Shown piece after piece: positions 1-8,902 of a DNA stretch of 44,181 nucleotides; positions within the stretch are counted from its first letter, which is position 1; every line of letters begins with the position of its first letter. The stretch spans positions 1 to 44,181 of the forward strand of contig JAKQHT010000006.1 in NCBI GenBank assembly GCA_029557895.1, given 5' to 3'. This DNA comes from Bacteroidota bacterium. GTDB taxonomy: Bacteria > Bacteroidota > Bacteroidia > Flavobacteriales > Flavobacteriaceae. The translations under genes and the position numbers were made by a program. Under the pieces are notes generated by a model. That model was not told where the DNA came from. It ran no database searches and saw nothing but the letters and a program-made list of their open reading frames with translations.

Positions 1-753
1 AACCGGAGTGCCAATATTGGAGCAATCAAAGGTAGCAATATCGATGCTTAACACTGGTGTGTCAAAATCATCGGTACTGCCGTTATCAATATCTGAAGCC
101 ACAATGGTAGCACTACCTGTGGCATCTAAATAAACGGTTATATCTTGACAACTTGCCGTTGGTGGGGTATCAGCTCTGAATGTGGCTGTAAAGTTATTGC
201 CATTGTTGTTTACAAAATGAGGCGTTTGAGGATTTCCATTTGTGGTATAGTCTGCAAGTGTAAAAACTTCCAATGTGTAGTCGCCGGAAGAAAGACCATT
301 CAGTAAATCAATAGTTGCGTTATTGTGGTTCCAAGATTGATTAACGCCACCAGCACATAGTGCGGGACCGGTTATAATAACATTGGTTGTGCTTAAATCG
401 ATTCCTGTAAAGGTAGGTGAGACCGGCCTATTACCTGTTGGGTATATGACGTAATTGAGCCATCCTGAAGTTATGTCGTCTGTAGGGCATTTCCAAACGT
501 TATTTTGACCGCCATTAAGGATTAAAGTACCGGTTTGAGTACCAAATGTTCCAAAATTTGACCCTTGGAAGTCATAACCTGGAACATCATTGGTTTGGTC
601 TGTTGGTGACCACAAATCATACATTTGATTCCCAGAACCGCTATCAATAATTGCATAGCTTTCATAAATCCCTGAATTTTGTGCTTTTAACAATGAACTG
701 TGGAGCAGTGCGAATAACAGTAAGTAGGCTCCTTTTGTGTAAAGAGTTTTCAT
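1..753 (-). CDS. Secreted repeat/adhesin-like protein, N-terminal part (cut by window edge)
   Basis: This reading frame is open from an ATG at 751-753 through the left edge, giving 251 codons without a stop. The protein starts with a signal peptide (MKTLYTKGAYLLLF... ending near LLKAQ). A Gly/Asn/Thr-rich extracellular-looking segment follows. From about residue 205 there is a module beginning PTASCQDITVYLDATGSAT and running into VASDIDNGSTDD, which resembles the HYR/cadherin-like repeats of large flavobacterial T9SS surface proteins. The C-terminus, where a T9SS sorting domain would sit, lies outside the window. A TAnnTTTG-like -7 element (TACATTTG, complement of 859-866) lies about 100 bases upstream, but no clear -33 box was found. 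Exact family and function are unknown. Confidence 0.75.
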   Translation of the reverse strand, partial: MKTLYTKGAYLLLFALLHSSLLKAQNSGIYESYAIIDSGSGNQMYDLWSPTDQTNDVPGYDFQGSNFGTFGTQTGTLILNGGQNNVWKCPTDDITSGWLNYVIYPTGNRPVSPTFTGIDLSTTNVIITGPALCAGGVNQSWNHNNATIDLLNGLSSGDYTLEVFTLADYTTNGNPQTPHFVNNNGNNFTATFRADTPPTASCQDITVYLDATGSATIVASDIDNGSTDDFDTPVLSIDIATFDCSNIGTPV

Positions 754-989
754 AAGAAGGGTTTTTGGCTAATAATGTTCATGATATAACATTGCTGACA
801 TCTAAATTTTAATGTTTAAAGCAATACAATGCTATCAATCAAATAAATAGGGGTGGGTCAAATGTAGTTAAATCAATTTAGTAGGCGTCTAAAATTCGAC
901 TAAATGCCAAAAAGCGCTATAAAAAAAGCTAGATTTCGTCAAAAGGACGATTTGTTGGATAAAAAACAAAACTTTTGAAAATGAATACT

Positions 990-2861
990 TTACTTCAATA
1001 TCAAAAACTCACAACGCCTGTTGATGGCGTGTTCATCTTCGGTACAGTTGTCGCCACAGTCCACGAGCGGTACGCGTTCGCCGAAGCCTTTTGAACGCAA
1101 ACGATGGCGATTGATGCCGTTTTCTACAAGGTACTCCAAGGCGGCTCTTGCGCGGTTATTGGAAAGTGTGAGGTTATAAAGATCCGACGCACGGGAGTCT
1201 GTGTGAGCGCCCAATTGGATTTCCATACGAGGGTATTTCTTTAGCAAATTGACCAATACATCCAGCGTTTTGGCTGCTTGGGGCAAAATATCCCATTTGT
1301 TGAAATCAAAATATATATTCTCTAATTCTATGTAAATGTAGCCATCGTCTTTGGTTACTACAATTTCTTCTGCATCGTCATACGATTCTATTTCGAGTTC
1401 TATGCCAAAAACGATTTTTCCATCGTCATTGGTGGTAAAGGTGGCTGTTGTAGGGATGTAAAAATCCCTGTAACCTTCAATGGTATAGGTTTTGTTTGGT
1501 TTGGTGTTGAAAACATATCGTGCGTCATCGCCCACAACCATTTGGCCAACAGAGATGCCATTTTCGTCAAAGAGTGTTACCGTGGTTCCGGGCAGGATGT
1601 TTTTAGTGTGTTTGTCGCGCACGTCGCCTTCGACAGTAAATTGGCGTTCATTGTTTTTTCTTACAAAGGCATAGAGATTGTCATATCCTGAACGGTTAGA
1701 AGAAAAGTAACCCGTACTAGAAGTCTCTTTTATGATATAACCAAAATCATCAAGTTCAGAATTGATGCTTTCACCAAGATTGAGCGGTTTTGAATAGTTG
1801 CCATTATAATTTTTGCTCATAAAAATGTCCAGACTTCCCATGCCCTGATGGCCATCCGAAGCAAAATATAGTGTATTCTCACTATCCACAAAAGGAAATT
1901 GTTCCCTATGGGCGGTATTAATGGTATTGTCCAAGTGCACGACCTGACCAAAGCTGTCCGCAATCAGATCTACATAATAGATATCAAACGAGCCAAAACC
2001 TCCGGGCCTGTCACTTGAAAAATAGAGTCTTGAGTCATCATGGTTGAGTGCGGGATGCTGGGTTGAAAACTGGTCACTACAAAATGGCAATTCCGTAATG
2101 TTGGTCCAGATAGAATCGATGCGTTCGGCACGGTACAGTTTTACGGTCGCCACCATTTCGTCACCGACAGGTACGCGCTCGTGATTGGTTCTCGAAAAAT
2201 ACATGGTCTTTCCGTCCTTCGTAAAAACAGCATTGCTTTCGTGTGTTTTTGAGTTGATTTCTTCAGAAAAGGGCTTGATGTCGATAAGTTCTTTTTTGCT
2301 GGAAACCCTTGCTTCAAAAAGATCCAAATAGGGTTGGTCGTTCCAGCCATAATGGGGATTTTCGCTGTTTCTCAAAGAAGCAAAGACCACTTTGTCACCA
2401 TAAAAACCGATGCCAAAATCTCCTGATCTTGCGCTTTGAGACATGCGTGTAATCTCATACATATAGGGAACGATCTTGTTGAGGTTTTCGATGAATTTTT
2501 TTGTATCTACGGCATACCCTAAATATTCTCCCATAATTTCATCGGCCTTTTCAATATCTTTTGCCCCTAACAAGGCATGGGCATACTTAAAATAAAATTC
2601 TTTCGGAAGGCTGTCCTTGTAGTTCGTGTACAATGCAGAATATGGGGTTCTGGCTTGTCGCATTTGTGAATTGTAAAAGTAACTATCTCCCAGATTTTGG
2701 AGTACTTCCTGGCTTGGCTTAAGTTGCTGGTACATTTTTGCAGCTTCCACGTATGCTCTTTGTTCAAAGAGTTTGTTGGCTTTCTTGAGGCTTGCACGTT
2801 GGGAAAAACAAACCGAGGTGGTCAGGGCTAACAGTGCTAATATGATTTTGGATCGTTTCAT
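990..2861 (-). CDS. OmpA-family protein with TPR, PD40 propeller and CarboxypepD_reg-like domain (PorE-like architecture)
   Basis: This 623-residue protein has a signal peptide (cleavage near VCFSQ) and then TPR-like helices (about residues 25-110). A WD40-like/PD40 beta-propeller follows (about 150-400), with repeated SSDRPGGFGSFDIY, FASDGHQGMGSLDIF and FSSNRSGYDNLY blades. Next is a carboxypeptidase-regulatory-like beta sandwich (about 405-490). The C-terminal OmpA domain (about 505-623) carries FDFNKWDI and HTDSRASDLYN with the peptidoglycan-binding Asp/Arg pattern. The same domain order is known from PorE, a periplasmic T9SS component that binds peptidoglycan. It is the last gene of the operon, 14 bases after the PorP/SprF-like gene. 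It may anchor the adhesin/PorP complex to the wall, which is inferred from domain order and context. A paralogue devoted to this adhesin is more likely than the core PorE. Confidence 0.9.
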   Translation of the reverse strand: MKRSKIILALLALTTSVCFSQRASLKKANKLFEQRAYVEAAKMYQQLKPSQEVLQNLGDSYFYNSQMRQARTPYSALYTNYKDSLPKEFYFKYAHALLGAKDIEKADEIMGEYLGYAVDTKKFIENLNKIVPYMYEITRMSQSARSGDFGIGFYGDKVVFASLRNSENPHYGWNDQPYLDLFEARVSSKKELIDIKPFSEEINSKTHESNAVFTKDGKTMYFSRTNHERVPVGDEMVATVKLYRAERIDSIWTNITELPFCSDQFSTQHPALNHDDSRLYFSSDRPGGFGSFDIYYVDLIADSFGQVVHLDNTINTAHREQFPFVDSENTLYFASDGHQGMGSLDIFMSKNYNGNYSKPLNLGESINSELDDFGYIIKETSSTGYFSSNRSGYDNLYAFVRKNNERQFTVEGDVRDKHTKNILPGTTVTLFDENGISVGQMVVGDDARYVFNTKPNKTYTIEGYRDFYIPTTATFTTNDDGKIVFGIELEIESYDDAEEIVVTKDDGYIYIELENIYFDFNKWDILPQAAKTLDVLVNLLKKYPRMEIQLGAHTDSRASDLYNLTLSNNRARAALEYLVENGINRHRLRSKGFGERVPLVDCGDNCTEDEHAINRRCEFLILK

Positions 2862-2875
2862 CTTTTTATCAAATA

Positions 2876-3820
2876 TTAGAAAAACCTTGGCGATTTGTCA
2901 TAACCTTTTTTGTTTCCAAGTTTGTCAATGTCAAACAATAATAAAATCTCATGCGAGCCTGAATTGAATTTTCCTAGGTTCGATACCGTATGGTCATACG
3001 CATATCCGATACGCATGTTGTGGCTTATTCTCAAATTGACCAATCCACTGAACGAGTCGTCAAGACGATATCCTGCACCGACTTCTACTTTATTGTTGAA
3101 CAATACGTTGGCAGTAATATCGATGGAAATCGGTGCGCCACTTACAGCTTTAGCCATAAATGCCGGTTTTAGGAGCGTGTTTTCGTCCAAGTTAAAAACA
3201 TAGCCTCCCGTCATGAAAAAGTGGATTTCCTCAACACCCGAAGCTACTACGCCACTATCATTTTCAAGATGTTTGGTTCTTAATAGATTGGGGGCAGAAA
3301 GACCAAGATAATAATTAGAGCCAAAATAGAAAGCACCCACCCCGATATTAGGGAATGTTCTGCTCAAGTTTTCCGCAAATGCAGGATCGGGCAAATCATC
3401 AGAATACACAAAACCATTAAAATTGGTACTGAAAAACGTAGCGCCGGCTTTTACGCCCAGTGATAGTTTTGATGTTTCGCCCATTGGAAGCACGTACGCA
3501 AAATCTGCATACACATTACTTTCGTTTACCACATCACCTATCTGGTCATGTACGACGGATAAGCCTGTCTCAATGCGACTGTTTAACGGTAAGTGTACAA
3601 ACAAGGAACCCGTAGAAGGCCCCCCGACAGCACCGACCCATTGGGTACGATACATTCCGCCTATGTTGATATTTTCTTCATCTCCAGTGGCATAAGCAGG
3701 GTTGATAACGCTCATGTTGTACATGTATTGCGTGAATTGGGGATCCTGCTGCGCATAGGACAACAATCCCAACAACAAGAGGACAGATTGAAACGAATAT
3801 TTTAAAGTTTTATATAACAT
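2876..3820 (-). CDS. PorP/SprF-family type IX secretion outer-membrane protein
   Basis: The 314-residue product has a signal peptide ending near LLSYAQ. The family hallmark follows directly (QDPQFTQYMYNMSVINPAYA), with GGMYRTQWVGAVGGP shortly after. The rest alternates short amphipathic strands, as expected for an outer-membrane beta-barrel. PorP/SprF proteins are T9SS-associated barrels; SprF is needed to display the SprB adhesin in Flavobacterium johnsoniae, and such genes typically sit directly downstream of a type-B-sorted adhesin. That is the arrangement here: the adhesin ends 15 bases upstream and the OmpA gene starts 14 bases downstream. It is therefore probably the dedicated partner of the adhesin at 3836-6457. 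Family assignment is strong; the specific partner is inferred from position. Confidence 0.92.
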   Translation of the reverse strand: MLYKTLKYSFQSVLLLLGLLSYAQQDPQFTQYMYNMSVINPAYATGDEENINIGGMYRTQWVGAVGGPSTGSLFVHLPLNSRIETGLSVVHDQIGDVVNESNVYADFAYVLPMGETSKLSLGVKAGATFFSTNFNGFVYSDDLPDPAFAENLSRTFPNIGVGAFYFGSNYYLGLSAPNLLRTKHLENDSGVVASGVEEIHFFMTGGYVFNLDENTLLKPAFMAKAVSGAPISIDITANVLFNNKVEVGAGYRLDDSFSGLVNLRISHNMRIGYAYDHTVSNLGKFNSGSHEILLLFDIDKLGNKKGYDKSPRFF

Positions 3821-3835
3821 AGTTATCCTCCTCTA

Positions 3836-6457
3836 TCATCTGCTTAAATAAACCCGACCCTGAATGGTCCTGTTACTTGGGTCATTGAGTTCCAATATAA
3901 AAAAGTAAACACCCGTGGGCAAAGTGCCATTGCCAAATTCCCGGCCCTTGCTCGATGTGCCATTCCAATCCGGAACATTAATGTCGCCCTCATACAGAAT
4001 GTTGCCATAACGGTTGAAAATCTGTAAACGGAAATCCGGATAAAGATCTCTTAAGTTTTTTATGGTAAAACTGTCATTGATGTTGTCATCATTAGGCGAA
4101 AATCCGTCGGGGATGATTAATTCCATATCCTCACATGATGCAATGTCCACGGTTACCGAAAGTCTAACCGCGTTATTGCAACCATCAACTAACACAAAAG
4201 CTGCATAATAAGTTGCTCCATCCACCAATAAGGTGTTTTCGGGATATGCGTTGCCATCCGTTGGAGCATCATACCAGATTACCTGTCCGCCCCCAATAAT
4301 ATTGTTGCCCAAGTCTGCAAGGGTGGGACTATCTTCCAAACAGAATGAATTGCCGTTGTTGACGAGTACGGGTGTAGGGTCTTGCAAGATATTGAATTGT
4401 ACTGGGGCAATAACCGAAACATCGCCATTGCATCCCGTTGTTTCGTTAGTGATCCCCGACAAGGTAAGAACAGTTATTCCTGCATTGGTCAATAAGAGCG
4501 ATGATATTTCAAAACTTGCCGAACCGTTTATGATAACAATGGTAATTGTTGTTTGCGAAGTGTTGGCGCCGCTTAGGGTATAGGTGACGGAATATTCGCC
4601 ATCCAATATTTGTGAAGCACCTGTAATGTTTACAAATGTTGGTTGGTTAAGACATACCGAGTCTATTGCCAAAGTAAGCCCATTGGTGTTTGGACTTTCT
4701 ATGATATTGACAGAGATAGTTGCTGTTTCAGTTCCACAAATTCCGCTCACGGTATAGGTGTAAGTGCCCGGCGCATCAACGGCGGGATCGAAAATTCCCG
4801 TACCGCTGTTCAGGACCGGCGACCACTGGCCACCGGTATCGGGTGTGCCCCCAAGGCTGTCAAAAAGGTCCACTGGAGCATTGTCCTCACAGAGTTCAAG
4901 TGTTCCGTCGGTACCTGCATTTGGTAACGGGACAATGGTCACGGTCACTGTAGCGGTAGCATCGCCGCAAGGATCGGTACCGCTCACGGTATAGGTGTAA
5001 GTACCCGGCGCATCAACGGTGGGATCGAAAATTCCCGTACCGCTGTTCAGGGCCGGCGACCACTGGCCACCGGTATCGGGTGTGCCCCCAAGGCTGTCAA
5101 AGAGATCGTAAAGAGCAGAGTCGCCTTCGCAAATATCGAGGTTGCCACTGCTTCCCGCATCAGGTATGGGGTTGATGGTCACGGTCACTGTAGCGGTAGC
5201 ATCGCCGCAAGGATCGGTACCGCTCACGGTATAGGTGTAAGTGCCCGGCGCATCAACGGCGGGATCGAAAATTCCCGTACCGCTGTTCAGGGCCGGCGAC
5301 CACTGGCCACCGGTATCGGGTGTACCTCCAAGGCTGTCAAAAAGGTCCACTGGAGCATTGTCCTCACAGAGTTCAAGTGTTCCGTCGGTACCTGCATTTG
5401 GTAACGGGATAATGTTAATTGTCACGGTGGCAGAACTTGGGTTGCAGGGCGAGGTATCAACGGTATAGGTAAAAGTGTATGGGCTTCCGGAAACATCCAT
5501 AACCGTAACGTCAATGGTGCCCAAATCGCCATTTGATATAGGCAAAGGTCCTATCCAGCTTCCACCGGTTTCGGGCGTACCACCAAGCGATTCAAACAGA
5601 TTGATACTGCCGATTGAAGTCAATCCATCTTCACAAAAATCTACCGTAGTATTTGTTCCTGGATCGTTCGCTGGTAACAAAACCACGATTACTTCAAATC
5701 TTTCTTCACTTTCACAAGGTGGGTCTATCGTTGTTGCAAAATAACTTTGACCATTGACCAACGGCGTGGAGAGATCTAAAGGTGTTGCCGAAGAGATTGT
5801 TGCATACCAATTGTTGTTTCCACTGGCCTGAAGGTCGCCAACAGTTGGCGGTGGTTGTGCGTCGGAGCAAAATTCTTGGATTGGATTTCCTGTAGGAACA
5901 GGTACAACACCAACGTTTACAAAAACGGACAATCTCGAAGTCCGACAGCCTGAGTCAGGATTTGATTGGTCAACATAATAGATGGTGTTGTCTATGAGTA
6001 TTGTTGTATTAGGTAGGGGCGAGCCGCCATTGGGAACATTGTACCATTGTATGTCATTGCCGATGGCAATCAAATCTGCAATGGTCGCATCGTCGGAGTC
6101 ATCAACACAAACGCCCTGAAAGTTCAAGCCTATTGGTGGGCCATAAATAGTGACATCCACTCTCTGCCTTGTGCCACATGTACCAGAATTATCATCAGCA
6201 TAATAATCTTCACCATCGATCAACCCTTGACCATTGGGAAGGGGCGTGGTTGATACGGGAGTGTCATACCACTGAATGCCATTGCCGTTATCGGTAGCTA
6301 TCAAATTGGAAACCGTTGGTGATTCAATATCGCAAAATGATTGTGTAGGATTGGTCACTGTCGGGCATTGGGCCATTGAAGGCGCGATACTCCCGCAAAC
6401 AATCAAAAAGAGTAGGTAATATTTTATGTGGTTGTAGGTTAGTATGGTTTTTTTCAT
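3836..6457 (-). CDS. Large secreted adhesin-like protein with type B T9SS C-terminal domain
   Basis: The start is set at the ATG at 6455-6457, which opens a signal peptide (MKKTILTYNHIKYYLLFL... ending near APSMAQ) and gives 873 residues. The frame can be extended to a TTG at 6508, but that would add 17 residues ahead of the signal peptide. The N-terminal third has several roughly 80-residue Ig-like modules with paired Cys and an IQWYD/WY motif (SprB-type or Ig-like surface repeats). The middle has three near-identical modules (DLFDSLGGTPDTGGQWSP ... DAPGTYTYTVSG) plus a divergent fourth. The last 90 residues are the gliding-motility-type sorting domain (IIPDGFSPNDDNINDSF, LQIFNRYGNILYEG, LPTGVYFFILEL, GRVYLSR), i.e. 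T9SS type B. It follows the LysM gene by 47 bases and is probably co-transcribed with it. A surface adhesin role is inferred. Confidence 0.9.
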   Translation of the reverse strand: MKKTILTYNHIKYYLLFLIVCGSIAPSMAQCPTVTNPTQSFCDIESPTVSNLIATDNGNGIQWYDTPVSTTPLPNGQGLIDGEDYYADDNSGTCGTRQRVDVTIYGPPIGLNFQGVCVDDSDDATIADLIAIGNDIQWYNVPNGGSPLPNTTILIDNTIYYVDQSNPDSGCRTSRLSVFVNVGVVPVPTGNPIQEFCSDAQPPPTVGDLQASGNNNWYATISSATPLDLSTPLVNGQSYFATTIDPPCESEERFEVIVVLLPANDPGTNTTVDFCEDGLTSIGSINLFESLGGTPETGGSWIGPLPISNGDLGTIDVTVMDVSGSPYTFTYTVDTSPCNPSSATVTINIIPLPNAGTDGTLELCEDNAPVDLFDSLGGTPDTGGQWSPALNSGTGIFDPAVDAPGTYTYTVSGTDPCGDATATVTVTINPIPDAGSSGNLDICEGDSALYDLFDSLGGTPDTGGQWSPALNSGTGIFDPTVDAPGTYTYTVSGTDPCGDATATVTVTIVPLPNAGTDGTLELCEDNAPVDLFDSLGGTPDTGGQWSPVLNSGTGIFDPAVDAPGTYTYTVSGICGTETATISVNIIESPNTNGLTLAIDSVCLNQPTFVNITGASQILDGEYSVTYTLSGANTSQTTITIVIINGSASFEISSLLLTNAGITVLTLSGITNETTGCNGDVSVIAPVQFNILQDPTPVLVNNGNSFCLEDSPTLADLGNNIIGGGQVIWYDAPTDGNAYPENTLLVDGATYYAAFVLVDGCNNAVRLSVTVDIASCEDMELIIPDGFSPNDDNINDSFTIKNLRDLYPDFRLQIFNRYGNILYEGDINVPDWNGTSSKGREFGNGTLPTGVYFFILELNDPSNRTIQGRVYLSR
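4726..5420 (-). repeat. Tandem repeats of about 240 bp inside the adhesin gene
   Basis: Blocks at about 4731-4865, 4965-5102 and 5205-5342 are almost identical over roughly 140 bases, spaced about 240 bases apart. They differ only at scattered single bases. A second shared stretch (about 4865-4930 and 5341-5406) recurs at a distance of about 475 bases, so the outer two units are closer to each other than to the middle one. The repeats encode Ig-like modules of about 80 residues. The near identity at DNA level indicates recent duplication or gene conversion. Confidence 0.9.
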
Positions 6458-6504
6458 AAATCTTTGGTAAATTCTAAATTGACCAAATCCAAAAATTTTT
6501 ACCC

Positions 6505-8703
6505 TCAATCGGCTGCTTTGAGGTTTTGGCCAGAATCATAATAAAGAATATGGATTCCTTGATTGCTATAGCCACCCATTTCATTTTTCTTATATTCAAA
6601 TTTTAATTTTGTATGTTCCGTAATATCAGAATTGGTCGAATTTACAAATCCGGAGGGTTGTGCCAATCGCAATAGTGTGTCAAATGTAATATCAAATCCG
6701 AACATTGCTGCGTCCGTAGTCGAAAAAGTGAAAAAATCCAGGTTGTTCTTTTCAAATAAGTCCATGGACATTTCCGGAAAGCTGTAGGACGGCAGGAGCA
6801 TTTTCAAGATAACAAAGCGTTTTGCCGAAACGTCGTCTGGGGCAGGAATGAGCGTTGGGTCAAGGACAGTGAGTTGCAATTTGTAATTTTTGAGCTCACT
6901 CAAAAGGGTATTGGTAACGTTCAGAAAAGCGCCTTTTCTGTCACTGTTCAAAACGATATAATTGAGCTTCTCTTTGGATAGGTTTGCTTTAAGGCTGTTT
7001 TCGTTGAATGTTCCATTTGGTTTGATCTCAACGAATTTTGCTGTTGGTGTGTATTTTGTAATAAAATCGTGGCTTTCGGTTCGGTTTATGTCATTGATTA
7101 TTATGATGTTTCCGTTTTTTGATACCATATAGTCCAACATTTTTTTGCGCATAAGGTTGACGGAAGGTACGGCAGCATACAGGTTGTTGCTGTTGCTCTG
7201 GTGGTCAATTGCTCCGGTAGTCAGAACGGGGGTGTTCTTTTCGGCAATGGTACGGGCTAATTTTGTATCAATGTTTTCATAAAAAGGTATGAAAATAGCG
7301 TCGTAGCCGACAAGGTCATCGGTTTTGGGTAAAGTTGCACTTGCTTGATTTTCAGCATCAATTTTCAATCGGTCAAAAGTGACCTTGAGTCCGAGTTGTT
7401 TGAGTGAATCGATAGCCAACATGGCACCGGAATAAAACCCATAACTGGACATTTTGAACTTATCGGATTGCCATGGCAAATTTTTGAAGTCGCCTACGGG
7501 AGTAAATTCGCTTTCTTCAAAAGGCGAAATAAACAAGACTTTTTTGGGTTTGGAAGTGACTAATGATGTTGTCAAATCGGCGAATCCGTAAGTTCTTTCT
7601 ACAGGGATGTTTTTGACCGTTTTTTTAGGTGTTTCCGGTTCTTTTTCGGGTACTGTGGTAACGACAGTTTTTTCGGGTTCAGTTATGACCGGTTTCTTTT
7701 CTGGTACTGTAGTAACGACAGTTTTTTCGGGTTCAGTTATGACCGGTTTCTTTTCTGGTACTGTAGTAACGGCAGGTTTTTCGGGTTCAGTTATTACCGG
7801 TTTCTTTTCTGGTACTGTAGTAACGGCAGGTTTTTCGGGTTCAGTTATGACCGGTTTCTTTTCTGGTACTGTAGTAACGGCAGGTTTTTCGGTTGCTTTC
7901 TTACTTTCAATTATGGTTGATGTGCCGTTAGATTGTGGAATGTTTATAACATGACCAGCAACCAACATTTTGACAATGTGCGGATTGGCTTTCTCAAGTT
8001 CTTTAATAGTCAATCCGTATTTTTTTGAAAGACTGTATTTTGTATCTCCATACTTTACTGTATAAGTGGCCGGGGTCGGGGCTTTGGGTTCTTGCTTTTC
8101 ATGTGTGGTGTTACGTATTGGTTGCTCTTTTTGGGTTGCAACGGTATTTTCTGTGTTTTTTTCTTGTTTTGTGTTATGTGATGGCTGATCTTTTGGGGTT
8201 ACAAAGGTATTTTCGGGGCTTTTTGCTTGTGGAGCTGTGGTCACGGTTGTTTCGTAACCTCTGCCTGGTACGATTGTCAGGACATGTCCAATGTTAAGGC
8301 TTTTTTCGATATGAGGGTTAGCGCTGACAAGCTGTTCTATGGTTATCCCATATTTTTTTGAAAGTCCATATTTGGTTTCGCCTTTTACAACGGTATGTGT
8401 TATTGTGTTTGGGATGGATGATTTGACTGCTTCCGAAGCGCTCGGTACGTTCTCGACAATGATTTTTGATTTCGGTATGATCAGTATATCGCCCTCTTTA
8501 ATATCATTCAACGAACTTATCTTGTCGTTATTGGCCTTTAATATATCGTATGGGGTGACATTGTACTTCTTGGCAATGTCAAGGATGCTCTCGCCTTTGG
8601 TTACATGGTGTTCTGTAGCACCGCTTTGGGCCATGGCCGTACCAAGGCATAAAACGAACCACATAAAAAAACTAAAAAAATACTTTTTTTTCATCTCAGC
8701 CAT
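6505..8703 (-). CDS. LysM-repeat lipid-free secreted protein with periplasmic-binding-protein-like C-terminal domain
   Basis: The 732-residue protein has a signal peptide ending near GTAMAQ. Two ATGs, at 8703 and 8694 (MKKKYFF), are possible starts. Three LysM modules follow (about residues 32-77, 98-143 and 212-256; motifs VTKGESILDIAKKYNV, VVKGETKYGLSKKYGI, VKYGDTKYSLSKKYGL), which bind peptidoglycan. Next is a low-complexity Pro/Glu/Lys/Thr linker made of 18-residue repeats (about 270-360). The C-terminal 340 residues (from KKVLFISPFEESEF) look like a type I periplasmic-binding fold (SSYGFYSGAMLAIDSLKQLG, YDAIFIPFYEN). The ligand is unknown. Proteins of this build are common in Flavobacteriia and may act in wall metabolism or amino-acid binding. 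It is the first gene of the operon leading into the T9SS adhesin, so a role in anchoring or organising the wall around that system is a reasonable inference. Confidence 0.85.
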   Translation of the reverse strand: MAEMKKKYFFSFFMWFVLCLGTAMAQSGATEHHVTKGESILDIAKKYNVTPYDILKANNDKISSLNDIKEGDILIIPKSKIIVENVPSASEAVKSSIPNTITHTVVKGETKYGLSKKYGITIEQLVSANPHIEKSLNIGHVLTIVPGRGYETTVTTAPQAKSPENTFVTPKDQPSHNTKQEKNTENTVATQKEQPIRNTTHEKQEPKAPTPATYTVKYGDTKYSLSKKYGLTIKELEKANPHIVKMLVAGHVINIPQSNGTSTIIESKKATEKPAVTTVPEKKPVITEPEKPAVTTVPEKKPVITEPEKPAVTTVPEKKPVITEPEKTVVTTVPEKKPVITEPEKTVVTTVPEKEPETPKKTVKNIPVERTYGFADLTTSLVTSKPKKVLFISPFEESEFTPVGDFKNLPWQSDKFKMSSYGFYSGAMLAIDSLKQLGLKVTFDRLKIDAENQASATLPKTDDLVGYDAIFIPFYENIDTKLARTIAEKNTPVLTTGAIDHQSNSNNLYAAVPSVNLMRKKMLDYMVSKNGNIIIINDINRTESHDFITKYTPTAKFVEIKPNGTFNENSLKANLSKEKLNYIVLNSDRKGAFLNVTNTLLSELKNYKLQLTVLDPTLIPAPDDVSAKRFVILKMLLPSYSFPEMSMDLFEKNNLDFFTFSTTDAAMFGFDITFDTLLRLAQPSGFVNSTNSDITEHTKLKFEYKKNEMGGYSNQGIHILYYDSGQNLKAAD
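7630..7890 (-). repeat. 54-bp tandem repeat coding the linker of the LysM protein
   Basis: About five head-to-tail copies of a 54-base unit encode EKPAVTTVPEKKPVITEP. The units are nearly identical at DNA level, varying mainly at the PAV/TVV codons. In-frame copy-number change would lengthen or shorten the linker between the LysM modules and the binding domain without frameshifting. Confidence 0.9.
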
Positions 8704-8902
8704 TTAGGTATTTAGGTTAGGGAATACGATTGGCCTCGATAAAAGTACCAAAAAATCGGATATAAGTGCTAATGTATTAGATATTTTTCAAGATATTTTC
8801 AACTTTTTTGTGCCGAAAACACTTTTGAATCTATTCATGAAGTAAGTTTGGTAAACTGCATTTTGTCCGAAAAGCAACTACATCAGAAATAAAATCATTC
8901 AC

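Noticed and set aside
4726..5420. CRISPR-like regular repeats
   Set aside because: The unit is about 240 bp, coding, in frame and without short unique spacers.
4643..5744. Plus-strand open frames of 75-94 codons across the adhesin repeats
   Set aside because: They repeat with the 240-bp units and lie antisense to a gene with a clear signal peptide and sorting domain; they are shadows of the repeats.
6458..6508. TTG-started extension of the adhesin gene
   Set aside because: It would put 17 residues before an ordinary signal peptide and overlap the LysM stop; the ATG at 6457 is preferred.
7607..7954. Plus-strand 115-codon frame with FFSGTVVTTVFSGS repeats
   Set aside because: It is the antisense reading of the 54-bp linker repeats of the LysM gene and has no independent start or family.
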